64,000 bases of DNA, from NCBI RefSeq assembly GCF_024339125.1, contig NZ_CP101417.1, positions 186,001 to 250,000 on the forward strand. The letters run 5' to 3'. Source of the DNA: Xanthomonas hortorum (GTDB taxonomy: Bacteria; Pseudomonadota; Gammaproteobacteria; Xanthomonadales; Xanthomonadaceae). Below, piece after piece: positions 1-9,418 of the stretch (the stretch's first letter is position 1; every line of letters starts with the position of its first letter). The notes below the pieces were generated by a model that ran no database searches, had not been told where the DNA came from, and worked only from the letters and a program-made list of their open reading frames with translations. A program made the position numbers and the translations under genes.

Positions 1-1043
1 GTGCAGATGCACCAATCGGCACTGGCAATGCGTTCTTCACCACCGTGCGCGGCATCCTGCCAGGACACGCGCACGCCGCTGCCGTCCTGATCGATCTTGG
101 TGACCTTGGCGTTGTAGGTGATGGCATCGCCGAGCTGGCCCGCGAATGCCTTGCCGATCTGGTCCATGCCCCCCACCGGCTGAAACATGGTGGTCTGCAT
201 TTCGTAGTTGTTGCCGGCCGCCAGCGTGGTCCACAGGCGCGAGCGCAGCACATCCTGCACGCTGAAAGGATCGGAGAATTCCGGCTTGCCGGACAGACCG
301 CCGCCGGGATAACGCGCAAAGCCGCGGCGCTCGCTGCTGTCCTTGCCTTTGACGTAGCCGAACTTGTGATCCAGCGCGCCCCAGGTGCGCAAGGATTCCA
401 GCAACACTTCCTGGTCTTCGCGGCTCACGCTCTTGTCCAGGGCCTGCTGCTGCGTGCACTTGGCCAGCAGCTCGGACACGTGGCCTTTGTAATCGGCATC
501 GATTGCGCGAAAGCGCTGCGGTTTGCCGCCAAAGCCCTTTTCGCTATGCAGCAGCGCGTTGTAGTTGACCTGATTAAAGGCTTCCAGCGCCACGCCGAAT
601 TGCTTGCAGTAACTCAGCACCGCCTTGTGGTGATGCGGAATGCGCCACGGCCCGGGATTGAGATACAGCCCCTGGTCGAACTGGCAGTGCTGCGTTGCCC
701 CGCCCAGTTCGGTGTAACGGTCGCCGCCACGCAGCGTCCAATTGCGGCCGCCGGGGCGGTCGTTGTATTCCAGCAACTGCACGCGATACCCGGCCTTGCG
801 CAGTTCGAAGGCCGCCGCCATGCCGGCCAGCCCCGCGCCCAGAATCAGCACGGAGGCGCCCTTCGGGTCGCCATCCAGTTGCAGCGGCCCTTTGAAATTT
901 GATTCGGCTGCCATGCCCAGGCTGCTCATCGCCTGATACATCATCGCGCCGCCAGCGGTCATGCCGATACGCGCCAGCAATTGCCGCCGCGTCATCGCCC
1001 CAGAGTGGTTGCCTTGCATCAACGCGTAGTCCTTGCATGTCAT
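1..1043 (-). CDS. Tat-exported FAD-dependent amine/amino-acid oxidoreductase (3' end cut off)
   Basis: The minus-strand frame is open to the window edge, so the C-terminus is missing. The N-terminus has a twin-arginine signal (MTRRQLLARIG, residues 17-27, counted from the ATG at 1043). A Rossmann FAD site GAGLAG follows (69-74), then RPGGR (96-100), the second flavin contact typical of the flavin monoamine oxidase / L-amino-acid oxidase family. The family oxidises amines or amino acids with FAD; the substrate here cannot be read. In-frame ATGs at 1043 and 1019 are both possible starts. The gene lies 65 bp downstream of a TonB-dependent receptor on the same strand, so co-transcription and periplasmic use of an imported compound are possible (inference). 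Confidence 0.75.
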   Translation of the reverse strand, partial: MTCKDYALMQGNHSGAMTRRQLLARIGMTAGGAMMYQAMSSLGMAAESNFKGPLQLDGDPKGASVLILGAGLAGMAAAFELRKAGYRVQLLEYNDRPGGRNWTLRGGDRYTELGGATQHCQFDQGLYLNPGPWRIPHHHKAVLSYCKQFGVALEAFNQVNYNALLHSEKGFGGKPQRFRAIDADYKGHVSELLAKCTQQQALDKSVSREDQEVLLESLRTWGALDHKFGYVKGKDSSERRGFARYPGGGLSGKPEFSDPFSVQDVLRSRLWTTLAAGNNYEMQTTMFQPVGGMDQIGKAFAGQLGDAITYNAKVTKIDQDGSGVRVSWQDAAHGGEERIASADWCIC

Positions 1044-1107
1044 GGATCAAGTACGACCGACAAAAAACAGTGGCGCGGCCGGCAGCGACGCCGGCCGCAT
1101 CACTGGC

Positions 1108-3402
1108 TCAGAACTTGTAGGCCAGGCTGGCGAACAGCTGGCGTGGTGCGATCAACTGATACGAGCCGGAGCTTTCGTTCGGGAACACCGCACCGATCGC
1201 ATCGTCCTTGTCGAACAGGTTGTAGACCGACAACTGTAGTCGCCCACCGGCAAGAAACCCTGCATCCTCGCCCTGATAACCCACGCTGCCGTTGACAATG
1301 AAGGTGGCATCCACCTGATCGGTGTTGAGCGTGTCCCCGTAGCGCTTGCCGGTGTATTTGGTATCGAGGTTGACGAAGAAATGTTCGCCTTCCCAACCGC
1401 CGTTGACGCTGAACATCACCTTGGGCGAATCCGGCACTTCGTTGCCTTCCACCTGCACCAGGTTGCCGCTGACTGGGCCGAAATAGTTGTCCTGGAATTC
1501 GGATTTGTTCCAGGTCAACGAGGCGCCCAGCCGCCAGCCCGGCGCCGGCTTCCACATGCCGGACACTTCCGCACCATAGGTCTGCACGTCGCCGACATTG
1601 GCATAGACGGTGGGTGCCACCACCAATGGATCCGGATCGGTCAGCGCGATGATGCGGTTTTCGTAATCGATCTTGTAAGCGGCGATATAGCCGCTCCACT
1701 GGCTGGATTCGGCGCGGATGCCGATGTCGATGTTGGTGGATTCTTCCGGCGCGATATCCGGATTGAACGCACCGGAGGTCAACGCCAGCCGCGGGGCGGA
1801 GCTGAAGTTTTCTGCGTAGTTGGCGAACAGTTGTACGCCCTCGGCAAGCTGGAAGCTGGCGCCGACCTGCGGCTGGAACCAGTCGCTGTTCTTGATGGTG
1901 ACATCGCGGCGCACACCGACATTGAAGTCGTCCAGATTGGCGATGCCGTTGTAATCGCGTTTGACATCCAGGCCCTTGGCGCCGAATTCCATGGTGAGCC
2001 GGTCATCGAGCAGGCGCAGCGTGTCCTTGATGTAGAGCTGCTTCACCTCGGTGGAGAAGTGGTTGTCGTAGTAGATGACGATCGGCAGCGAGCCCTTGAG
2101 CAACGCGCCAGTGGCCGGGTCCAGGTTGTACAGCGGGCGCACCTGATCGAAGTCGTAGTTCTCGTACCAGGCGCCCACTTCGAGCTTGTTGTGCTCGGTC
2201 TCCCACGACACTGCGGTGGTCACACCATAACGATCGCCGCCCATGATTTCTTCGCGCCGGGTCATCGCCCCGACGCTGGTGACATTGCCGTTGGCATCCA
2301 CGATCTGGGGGTCGTTGATTGCGATATCGGTACGCCCCGGCGTGCCGGCGATGGCATCGTTGTATAAACCGGTGGCGGTGCTTGGCGGGGTGCCGCCGAC
2401 GCCGTAACCATGCTTGTTTTCGTAGTAGCCGGTGAAGGTGAAGCCGATCGCATCGTTGAACAGGAAATCGCCGTGCAGGCTGAGCAACGAATCGCGTCGG
2501 CCGTTCTGCCATTCGCTGTAGTGCTCTGCATCCACTTCCGGATTGCCGGTGATGCGTTCGTGCAGATCCCACGACACCGAGCCGTCGGAGTTGTACGACT
2601 GCACGTCATAGTCCTTGCGGTTGTTGTAGATCCAGCCCAGCGTCAGGCTGCCCGCATCCCAGGCCTGGCGGATCTTGGCTTCGAAGTGGTCGCTTTTTTG
2701 CGTGGCCGGTTCCATGTCCCACACCCCGCCCTGCGTGCGCGATGCGGAGAGGTACGCGCTGGGGCCGCCTTCCCACCAATCCGGCGTATCCAGGCGCACG
2801 AAGCTGCGCACCAGATCGTCCGAGCCGATGGTCTGGGTGAGATTGCCGCTCCAGCTATCGCCCCCCTTCGGTGGCAGGCTGGTGTAGCGGATCGCACCGC
2901 CGAGTGCGTGATACGAGGGCTGGGTGACATCTCCGGAGCCTGCCGACACGGTGACGTCGAGCAGGTTCTCGCTGGACACGTAACGGGTGATCGGCCCGCC
3001 TTCGCGGGTGTCGAAGGTTTCGATCGGAATGCCGTCCAGGGTCACGCCGATCTGGTTGGCAGAGAAGCCGCGGATGGTCATCGAGTCGCCGAACTCGTAC
3101 AGCCCGAACGGATCGGTGGTCTGCACATTCACCCCGGGCAGACTCGCCAGTAACTGCTGCGGCGCCACGCCGGGCACCTGGGCCTGGATTTCGGCCACCG
3201 AGATCGACGCGGTCGTGCGTGTGGAACCGGTGCCCACCACGCTGACCGCATCGAGCGTGCGCGCTTCCTGTGCCAGTGCAGGCAGGCTGTGTGCGCCGGC
3301 CAGCAACAAGGTCATCGAGGCAAGCGTGTGGCGACGCGTGGCGGTGGTGAGAATGGCGGCGACCGAGGCCGCCAGCTGATCGGTTTTGAAGCGCTTAGGC
3401 AT
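1108..3402 (-). CDS. TonB-dependent outer-membrane receptor
   Basis: A 764-residue protein with an N-terminal signal region (about residues 1-45, ending near ALAQ). It has a TonB-box-like LDAVSVVG, a plug domain (TIRGFSANQIGVTLDGIP), a long beta-barrel and a C-terminal phenylalanine (LFASLAYKF), the usual outer-membrane targeting end. The family imports siderophores, cobalamin or carbohydrates using TonB-ExbBD energy; the substrate cannot be inferred. The open frame extends upstream to 3606. ATG 3402 is preferred because it directly precedes a positively charged, then hydrophobic signal sequence and has a GGGG-type ribosome site about 8 nt upstream. It precedes the Tat flavin oxidoreductase on the same strand. 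Confidence 0.85.
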   Translation of the reverse strand: MPKRFKTDQLAASVAAILTTATRRHTLASMTLLLAGAHSLPALAQEARTLDAVSVVGTGSTRTTASISVAEIQAQVPGVAPQQLLASLPGVNVQTTDPFGLYEFGDSMTIRGFSANQIGVTLDGIPIETFDTREGGPITRYVSSENLLDVTVSAGSGDVTQPSYHALGGAIRYTSLPPKGGDSWSGNLTQTIGSDDLVRSFVRLDTPDWWEGGPSAYLSASRTQGGVWDMEPATQKSDHFEAKIRQAWDAGSLTLGWIYNNRKDYDVQSYNSDGSVSWDLHERITGNPEVDAEHYSEWQNGRRDSLLSLHGDFLFNDAIGFTFTGYYENKHGYGVGGTPPSTATGLYNDAIAGTPGRTDIAINDPQIVDANGNVTSVGAMTRREEIMGGDRYGVTTAVSWETEHNKLEVGAWYENYDFDQVRPLYNLDPATGALLKGSLPIVIYYDNHFSTEVKQLYIKDTLRLLDDRLTMEFGAKGLDVKRDYNGIANLDDFNVGVRRDVTIKNSDWFQPQVGASFQLAEGVQLFANYAENFSSAPRLALTSGAFNPDIAPEESTNIDIGIRAESSQWSGYIAAYKIDYENRIIALTDPDPLVVAPTVYANVGDVQTYGAEVSGMWKPAPGWRLGASLTWNKSEFQDNYFGPVSGNLVQVEGNEVPDSPKVMFSVNGGWEGEHFFVNLDTKYTGKRYGDTLNTDQVDATFIVNGSVGYQGEDAGFLAGGRLQLSVYNLFDKDDAIGAVFPNESSGSYQLIAPRQLFASLAYKF

Positions 3403-3686
3403 GCAATCGACCCCTGGATGCGTGTGGCGTGCTGAGTGACCGGGCCGCTCCCCCAGACCGGCTGACACCGCAAATGCGGCATGCATCGACCATAACCAGC
3501 GCAGTTCCGCCGCAAGCCCCGCGCGGAGGGTAGGGGCAGCGCGGGTGGGTAGGTTGCCGCCGAATTCAACGATCTGAATAGGTACTGTCCCCACCCACCT
3601 GCGCACATACGGTCATACCAGCTCTCGCATGCTTGCCATGACGTCGCAGATCGACAACGCTGCGCAGCCGCATCACGAGTCCGCGC

Positions 3687-4304
3687 ATGCCGCTTGCAGC
3701 ACCCTCTCTGTTACTGCTCGATTTCGATGGCGTATTGGCCAGCTACTCACGGCCGCGCCGCGTGGCTGCACTTGCTGCAGCAGCTGCCTGCACGCCGCAA
3801 CGGGTGCAGCAGGTGTTGTTCGAGCAAGGTCTGGAACTTGCCTACGATGCTGGGCTTATCGACACGCAGGACTACCTGGCGCAGTTGAGCGGGGGGCTGG
3901 GCGGCGTAATCGATCACGCCACCTGGATCGACGCGCGCGTGGCGGCATGCCGCGCAGATCCATCCGTGGTGGCGCAGGTGCTGGCGGTATCGGCGACGAC
4001 GGCCGTGGCGGTACTCACCAACAATGGGCCGTTGATGGTGGAGGCAATCGAGCGGATCGTGCCTGCGTTGTTCCCGCTATTGCAGGGCCGCGTGCTGTGC
4101 AGCGGCGCACTCGGCGGCCGCAAGCCCGACGTGCAGGTGTATCAGCGCGCGCTTGCACAGCTGGACGCCACTGCCGCGCGCACCTTGTTTCTCGACGACC
4201 TGTTCGTCAACGTGCGTGGCGCGCGTGCAGCCGGCCTGCACGCGGATACGGTGCGCGATGCGCGTGCGTTGCGGCGGGTGTTGAAGCGGTATGGGGTGGC
4301 GTAG
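3687..4304 (+). CDS. HAD-superfamily hydrolase (subfamily IA-like)
   Basis: A 205-residue protein with the four HAD motifs in order. These are DFDGVL with the nucleophile Asp12 and Asp14, LTNN (motif II, 110-113), a lysine in GGRKPD (motif III, 146), and FLDD (motif IV, 168-171). A helical cap lies between motifs I and II. Such proteins are mostly phosphatases or dehalogenase-like hydrolases of the cytoplasm; the substrate cannot be assigned. The longer overlapping plus-strand frame lacks HAD motifs and is rejected. The gene is convergent with argD. Confidence 0.8.
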   Translation: MPLAAPSLLLLDFDGVLASYSRPRRVAALAAAAACTPQRVQQVLFEQGLELAYDAGLIDTQDYLAQLSGGLGGVIDHATWIDARVAACRADPSVVAQVLAVSATTAVAVLTNNGPLMVEAIERIVPALFPLLQGRVLCSGALGGRKPDVQVYQRALAQLDATAARTLFLDDLFVNVRGARAAGLHADTVRDARALRRVLKRYGVA

Positions 4305-4308
4305 GAGA

Positions 4309-4391
4309 GCCGGGATTCGAGATTGGGGAATCGGGAATCGCCGGCGAATCTTCCTTCGCCATCATGGCCGGCGCGGTGCCGGCCATGATGG
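4309..4391. repeat. GGGATTCG-type array plus 14-bp perfect hairpin between convergent genes
   Basis: Positions 4313-4340 hold degenerate tandem GGGATTCG/GGGAATCG units. Positions 4359-4372 and 4378-4391 form a 14-bp perfect inverted repeat (CCATCATGGCCGGC) with a 5-nt loop. It sits between the stops of the HAD gene and argD, where it could act as a bidirectional 3'-end structure, but no T tract follows it. The same GGGATTC units recur at 10.2-10.4 and 53.9-54.0 kb. Confidence 0.6.
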
Positions 4392-4412
4392 CGCAGAAAG
4401 CGCAGCTCTGCA

Positions 4413-5639
4413 TCACTGCTGCGCGACGTACTCGGCAATCGCAAGGCGCAAACGTTCCAACCCATCAGCCAGCTCGGCATCGGTCAAATTGAGCGCCGGC
4501 ACAAAACGCAAGACATCCGGCCCCGCCTGCAACAACAGCAAACCATGCTTGGCTGCAAAATCCAGGATCGCCCCGGCCTGCCCGGCATGCGCCGGGGCCA
4601 GCACTGCGCCCAGCATCAAGCCGCGCCCGCGGATTTGCGCAAACACGCCGAACTCGTCGTTGAGCGCGTCCAGACCGGCGCGCAACGCAGCCGACTGACG
4701 CGCCACGTTCTCTGCAATCTGCGGCGAGGCCAGCTTGCGCAGCGCCACGCGCGCCACCGCCGCGGCCAACGGATTGCCGCCGAAGGTGGTGCCATGCGCG
4801 CCGAACTGCATGGTCTCGGCCACCTTGGGGCCGGCCAGCATCGCACCGATCGGGAAGCCGCCACCCAGCGCCTTGGCCAGCGTCACGATGTCCGGCGTCA
4901 CCTGCTCCTGCCAGTGCGCAAACAGCGTGCCGGTGCGGCCCATGCCGCACTGGATCTCGTCGAGCACCAGCAGTGCATCGTGCTGATCGCACAGCGCGCG
5001 CACGCGGCTCAGAAAGCCCGGCTCGGCCGGCATCACTCCGCCCTCGCCCTGAATCGGCTCCAGCATCACCGCAGCGACATCGCCGGCCGCCATGGCCGTT
5101 TCCAGTGCCGCCACATCGTTGAAATCCACATAGCGAAAGCCGCCGGGCAGCGGCTCGTAGCCTTCCTGATACTTGGGCTGTGCGGTCGCAGTGACCGAGG
5201 CCAGGGTGCGCCCATGGAAGCTGCCGCGGAAGGTCACGATGACGCGCTTGTCGGCCGGGCGGCCCTGATTGCTGGCCCACTTGCGCACCAGCTTGATCGC
5301 CGCCTCGTTGGCCTCGGTGCCCGAGTTGCAGAGAAAAACCTTCTGCGCGAAACGCGAAGCAGTGACCAGTTCCTCGGCCAGCTTCAGCGGCGGTGCGCTG
5401 AAGAACACGTTGCTGGTGTGCCACAACTTGCCGGCCTGCTCGGTGAGCGCAGCCATCAGATCCGGATCGTTATGGCCCAGCCCGCTGACCGCGATGCCTG
5501 CGGACAGATCCACATATTCGCGGCCCTGGTCGTCCCACACGCGACTGCCCTGTCCACGCTCCAGCACCACCTGGCGCGGGCGGTAGACCGGCAGGTAGTA
5601 ATGCGCGAAGGACAGGGGCGAATCGGCAGCGGTGCTCAT
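4413..5639 (-). CDS. argD: acetylornithine / succinyl-diaminopimelate aminotransferase
   Basis: A 408-residue class-III PLP aminotransferase. Visible landmarks are NSGTEANEAA (105-114), FHGRT (141-145), LDEIQCGMGRTG (226-237) and the Schiff-base lysine in TLAKALGGG (Lys256). It transfers the amino group from glutamate to N-acetylglutamate semialdehyde in arginine synthesis, and probably to the succinylated keto-acid in lysine/DAP synthesis. The minus frame is open far upstream to 6815, but that part is a shadow of the K+ channel gene. ATG 5639 gives the family length. It is divergent from the channel gene, with 72 bp between starts. Confidence 0.9.
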   Translation of the reverse strand: MSTAADSPLSFAHYYLPVYRPRQVVLERGQGSRVWDDQGREYVDLSAGIAVSGLGHNDPDLMAALTEQAGKLWHTSNVFFSAPPLKLAEELVTASRFAQKVFLCNSGTEANEAAIKLVRKWASNQGRPADKRVIVTFRGSFHGRTLASVTATAQPKYQEGYEPLPGGFRYVDFNDVAALETAMAAGDVAAVMLEPIQGEGGVMPAEPGFLSRVRALCDQHDALLVLDEIQCGMGRTGTLFAHWQEQVTPDIVTLAKALGGGFPIGAMLAGPKVAETMQFGAHGTTFGGNPLAAAVARVALRKLASPQIAENVARQSAALRAGLDALNDEFGVFAQIRGRGLMLGAVLAPAHAGQAGAILDFAAKHGLLLLQAGPDVLRFVPALNLTDAELADGLERLRLAIAEYVAQQ

Positions 5640-5711
5640 GATGGTGGGTCGCAGAAGCGGAGGGAGAACCCGCATTCTCGCGCATTCGCCGGCCTGCGGC
5701 ACAATGCGCGC

Positions 5712-6584
5712 ATGCGCCCTTTCTCCGATCCTCAGCTTACCCCTGCCACCGACGACGGCTGGCGCCGGCACTGGTTCGACATCATCTATCGTCACGACAC
5801 CCGCCCGTCGCGCAATTTCGATCTGATGCTGGTGGTGGCGATCCTCACCAGCGTGGTGGTGATCATGATCGACAGCGTGCCGCGCATCCACTCGCACTCG
5901 GCGCACTGGTTGGTGCCGCTGGAATGGGCGTTCACGGTGCTGTTCACCGTCGAATACGCATTGCGTCTGGCAGTGGTACGGCGCCCGCTGCATTACGCGC
6001 TCAGCATCTGGGGGGTGATCGATCTGCTGTCGATCCTGCCCAGCTATCTGTCGTTCTTCGTGCCCGGTGCGCAGACGCTGCTGGTCGTGCGCGTGCTGCG
6101 CATCCTGCGCCTGTTCCGCATCCTCAAGCTCACCCGCTACATCGAAGAGAGCGGGCAGCTGGTGGACGCGCTGTGGCGCAGCCGGCGCAAGGTGCTGGTG
6201 TTCCTGTTCAGCGTGCTCACCATCACCGTGATCGCCGGCGCCACGATGTACGTGATCGAAGGCCCGCAACACGGGTTCACCAGCATCCCGACCAGCATGT
6301 ACTGGGCCATCGTGACGATGGCCACGGTGGGCTTCGGCGATCTGGTGCCGCAGACCACGCTGGGCCGCTTCGTCACCTCGGCCCTGATCCTGATCGGCTA
6401 CAGCATCATCGCGGTGCCCACCGGCATCTACACCGCCGAACTGGCCAGCACGCTGCGCGAAGGCGGCCACGCCGGCAAGCGCGATGTCCGCAATTGCCCG
6501 CGTTGCGGGCTGGAAGGCCATGCGCCGGATGCGCGGTATTGCCGGCAATGTGCAGAGCCGCTGCCGGAACTCTCCAACGGCTAA
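5712..6584 (+). CDS. voltage-gated-type potassium channel with C-terminal zinc ribbon
   Basis: A 290-residue membrane protein with six predicted transmembrane segments. Segment S4 (about 126-143) carries Arg/Lys every third residue (VRVLRILRLFRILKLTR), as in voltage sensors. The selectivity filter is TVGFGD (205-210), with Phe in place of the common Tyr. After S6 the tail carries two CxxC pairs (262/265 and 277/280; NCPRC and YCRQC), a zinc-ribbon-like module. The protein should conduct K+ across the inner membrane; whether it is truly voltage-gated is inference. It is divergent from argD, and an inverted repeat pair lies downstream. Confidence 0.87.
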   Translation: MRPFSDPQLTPATDDGWRRHWFDIIYRHDTRPSRNFDLMLVVAILTSVVVIMIDSVPRIHSHSAHWLVPLEWAFTVLFTVEYALRLAVVRRPLHYALSIWGVIDLLSILPSYLSFFVPGAQTLLVVRVLRILRLFRILKLTRYIEESGQLVDALWRSRRKVLVFLFSVLTITVIAGATMYVIEGPQHGFTSIPTSMYWAIVTMATVGFGDLVPQTTLGRFVTSALILIGYSIIAVPTGIYTAELASTLREGGHAGKRDVRNCPRCGLEGHAPDARYCRQCAEPLPELSNG

Positions 6585-6649
6585 AGTGTCTTGGAGTAGT
6601 TTGGAGTGGCTTGGAGTGGTTGGGCAGTGCGGGTGGATCAGGTGTGGAG

Positions 6650-7046
6650 CGGCTGATCTGTAGGTTGGCTGCAGGGTCCTTGCCCGCTCACCGGCGCGGG
6701 ACACGCCGCAAGTACGTCCGTGTAGGCTCTTACGCGGCATCCATGCCGCGTAAGGTCCCGCGACGGTGAGCGGGCAAGGACCCGTCGAGATGGTCGGTGT
6801 GTGTGGTGCAAGCAATGCATGGCGTGCTTCTACTTTGCTGGCTCACATGTAATTCTGCGACCCGCATCAGCAGGCCAATGCAACTCGCGAGACGGCCAGC
6901 TTTTTACGCAGCTACCGACCAATGTCCTGGTGCGGTGTCCTCACCGATTGCGGGACCGTATGGCGGCATGGATGCCGCCACCGAGCCTCCACGGACGGAT
7001 TCACGGCGTGTCCCGCGAGCGGTGAGGACACCGCGCTCTCGACCGA
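6650..7046. repeat. paired hairpin composite element, copy 1 (elements A and B)
   Basis: The 578-bp gap between the convergent channel and lipoprotein genes holds two long hairpins. A is 6674-6783 and B is 6932-7034. A has 20-bp perfect outer arms (6674-6693 with 6764-6783), a second 8-bp stem GCGGGAC-type (6695-6702 with 6755-6762), and a terminal 12-bp hairpin CTTACGCGGCAT (6729-6740 with 6743-6754). The terminal hairpin is preceded by GTAG (6722-6725), the hallmark of GTAG-type REP sequences. B is in the opposite orientation. Its outer arms are 15 bp (6932-6946 with 7020-7034) and its terminal stem is TGGCGGCAT (6961-6969 with 6972-6980). A 148-bp linker joins A and B. No gene is seen here. 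Confidence 0.85.
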
Positions 7047-7162
7047 CTGGACTTTTGACTACATCTGAATTCAGCTACCACTCGAAATAGCGGTGCCTTC
7101 GGAACTTGCACAATCACCTGTTCGATGCGCTTCCACAACGCGACAGAGACGCGTGCACAGCA

Positions 7163-8107
7163 TCAATGCGACATGCGGTTGCTCATGTCGATCAGATCGT
7201 TGTAGCTGGCCAGCACTGCCTGGCGTGTGCCACCCGGCGGCATCGAGCCGCTTTCCAGCAGCATTTGCTCGCTCTTGTTCAATGGTGTCTTGGTGCGGAT
7301 ACGCTCGACCAGCCGCCCCGACTCGCGCGCAAGCTTGTCGGCGGAACGTTCCATATGGCCCCACATCGCATCGCCCTGCCCGATCTTGGCCTTCTGCGCC
7401 TCTTCCAGAATGCCCTGGTAGCGCGCGAGCTGGGACTGCGCTGCGGCAAGGTCCGGCGTGTCGTTGTCGAGCACCTGCACCAGTTGCTTGCCTTCGCCGA
7501 TGATCTTCAAGTGATACCAGGAAGCGCTGCGGCCTTCTTCCTTTTCGATCGCATCGATCTGGGCTTGGCGACGCGTGTCTTCATTATGTTCAAGCGCGGT
7601 ATTCATGGCTGCGCCGGCTTCGAAGAATGCCTGATAGGCCTGCATCAGCGGCGCGTGCAGCGCCTTCATGCCCTTGCCGTCGTCGCGCAGATAATCCTCG
7701 CGGTCGTAGTAGCGCACCGCTTCCCCGATACGTTCGTTGAGCGTGGTGAAACGTTCTTGATAGGTCTTGGCCACCGGGTCGAGCTCGGGGTTGGCCGGCG
7801 TTTGCGCCAACGCCGCAGTCATCGGCGCGCCACATTCGTCCACGTGATGCGAGAGCACCGTGCCCGGTGCATGGATACCGCTTTCCTTGCCGGTCGGACC
7901 AGCCTCGGGGTCCTGCATCCAGCCGATATATTGCTGATAGCTCTCATGGATCGGCTGCTCGACGCCGTTGAAGCAGGTGATGTAGGCGTTGATCTTGTCG
8001 GCGCCTTCCACCGCGGCGGCGGCGGGTGCGTTTTTCTGGCAGCCGGCAAGCAGCGCAGCGAAAGCCATCGCCGCGGCGAGCGGCGCATAACGAAGTTGAT
8101 GGGTCAT
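7163..8107 (-). CDS. DUF3829 (YiiG-like) lipoprotein, paralog 2
   Basis: A 314-residue predicted lipoprotein. The signal is MTHQLRYAPLAAAMAFAALL, with a lipobox ending in Cys23 (LLAGC). The mature part is helix-rich and has YITCFN and a GWMQDPEAGPTGKESG motif shared with the gene just upstream, marking both as DUF3829/YiiG-family proteins of unknown function. ATG 8107 is chosen because the signal peptide starts there; ATG 8119 (MERK) is an alternative, and the longer frame to 8224 adds a non-signal, Cys-rich shadow. It lies 110 bp downstream of its paralog, probably in the same operon. Confidence 0.78.
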   Translation of the reverse strand: MTHQLRYAPLAAAMAFAALLAGCQKNAPAAAAVEGADKINAYITCFNGVEQPIHESYQQYIGWMQDPEAGPTGKESGIHAPGTVLSHHVDECGAPMTAALAQTPANPELDPVAKTYQERFTTLNERIGEAVRYYDREDYLRDDGKGMKALHAPLMQAYQAFFEAGAAMNTALEHNEDTRRQAQIDAIEKEEGRSASWYHLKIIGEGKQLVQVLDNDTPDLAAAQSQLARYQGILEEAQKAKIGQGDAMWGHMERSADKLARESGRLVERIRTKTPLNKSEQMLLESGSMPPGGTRQAVLASYNDLIDMSNRMSH

Positions 8108-8216
8108 CTTGCGTTCCATTGATGGGTTGAAGAAGGTGGCGCCGCAGCGTGCGGCCGAATGACATCTGGCGCAGCCGATCGCCCGGCACACGAACGATGG
8201 CTTAGGACAGCAGTGC

Positions 8217-9197
8217 TTACTCACGATTGCTTTCGGACACCAGTGCGTTGTAAGTGTTGAGCAACTTGCGCGACGAGCCTTCGGGCGCCAGCGAGGGGCT
8301 ATTCAACCAGCCCTGTTCCAGCTTGCTATAGGGCGTTTTTTCGACTACGCGTTTCACCCGCGCCTTGGCTTGTCTGCGGAAGGTTTCTGCAGCGGTTTCG
8401 AAGCTGTTCCAGGTCAGCCTGCCCGGCTCCTGGTCGGCCACCTTGGCATGCGCCTCATCGGAGAGACGGTTGAAGCCGTCCAGCAGCGCGGTGACACGTA
8501 GCACGTCGAACTGATCCTCTTCCAGTGCATCGGCAATCTTCTTGGCGTCGAGCATCATCGCCAGCCGGTAGTACTCGCGCGTGCGGCCCTCGCCTCGCTC
8601 CAGCATCTTGAGTTTTTCGCGTTGCGCCGCGTCGTTTTGCAGGTCCAGTTCGGCGCTGAAGGTGGTACTGGCATCGGCGTAGGTCGCCAGCGCATCCATC
8701 AACTCCGGATGCAGCTGTTTGCCCTTGGCGAACTGGTCGTCTTCGTAGTCCTGCCGCGTGTAGTAATCGGCCACCGCGTGACTGATCGGCTGCAGCGCCT
8801 TCAATGCCGCGCGATAGTCGCGTGCCGCCTTGTCCAACGCAGACAGCGATGGTTTCGCCGCAGCGGCCGCACTGACCGGCGCATCGCACTGCTTCATGTC
8901 GTCGTGGTCGATATCGTATGGACCGGTCATGCCGGATTCGCGACCGGTCGGGCCGGCGAACGGGTCCTGCATCCAGCCGGTGTAGTACCTGGCGCCGGCG
9001 TGCACTTTTGCGTTGACGCGGTTGAAGCAGTCGATGTAGGCGCCGAGCTTGGCGTTGACGCCTTGCAAGGAATCCAGCTGTCTTTCGGTCGTCTTGGTAT
9101 CGGCACCGGTTGCAGGCTGCTGCGACTTGCCGCCACAGGCGGTCGCCAGCACGGACACGCAAGCCACCAGGACAAGCACACGGAACTTCGGAGACAC
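8217..9197 (-). CDS. DUF3829 (YiiG-like) lipoprotein, paralog 1
   Basis: A 326-residue predicted lipoprotein. With the GTG start at 9197 the protein begins VSPKFRVLVLVACVSVLATA, followed by the lipobox Cys21. The mature region carries YIDCFN and GWMQDPFAGPTGRESG, matching the next gene at the same relative place, so the two arose by tandem duplication. The open frame continues to a TTG at 9245, but that start would put charged residues before the signal. No enzymatic motif is visible; the role is unknown, probably in the periplasm or membrane-anchored. Confidence 0.75.
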   Translation of the reverse strand: MSPKFRVLVLVACVSVLATACGGKSQQPATGADTKTTERQLDSLQGVNAKLGAYIDCFNRVNAKVHAGARYYTGWMQDPFAGPTGRESGMTGPYDIDHDDMKQCDAPVSAAAAAKPSLSALDKAARDYRAALKALQPISHAVADYYTRQDYEDDQFAKGKQLHPELMDALATYADASTTFSAELDLQNDAAQREKLKMLERGEGRTREYYRLAMMLDAKKIADALEEDQFDVLRVTALLDGFNRLSDEAHAKVADQEPGRLTWNSFETAAETFRRQAKARVKRVVEKTPYSKLEQGWLNSPSLAPEGSSRKLLNTYNALVSESNRE

Positions 9198-9418
9198 GCG
9201 CGGTACATCCCTGTTGGAAACGTTTTCAGCCGCGCACGATAACAAACCCTACTGTGAACTTTTTGTGCTCACTGACAGGACGCGCATGCCTTGGCTGACA
9301 CTCCAAAACGCGACCGCGTGTCTGCCACATCCACCATCCTTCGAATCGCGGTACCCCGCACGCCGATTCCCCGGCCGCCCTCCGTATCCAGCCAAGCGCG
9401 CTGCGATGTTCGCCGCAC

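Noticed and set aside
1381..2367. 328-codon plus-strand frame opposite the first TonB receptor
   Set aside because: A mirror frame of a high-GC gene; no domain, whereas the minus strand has clear receptor motifs.
5640..6815. Long N-terminal extension of the argD frame
   Set aside because: It is antisense to the K+ channel gene and has low-complexity shadow composition; ATG 5639 gives the normal ArgD start.
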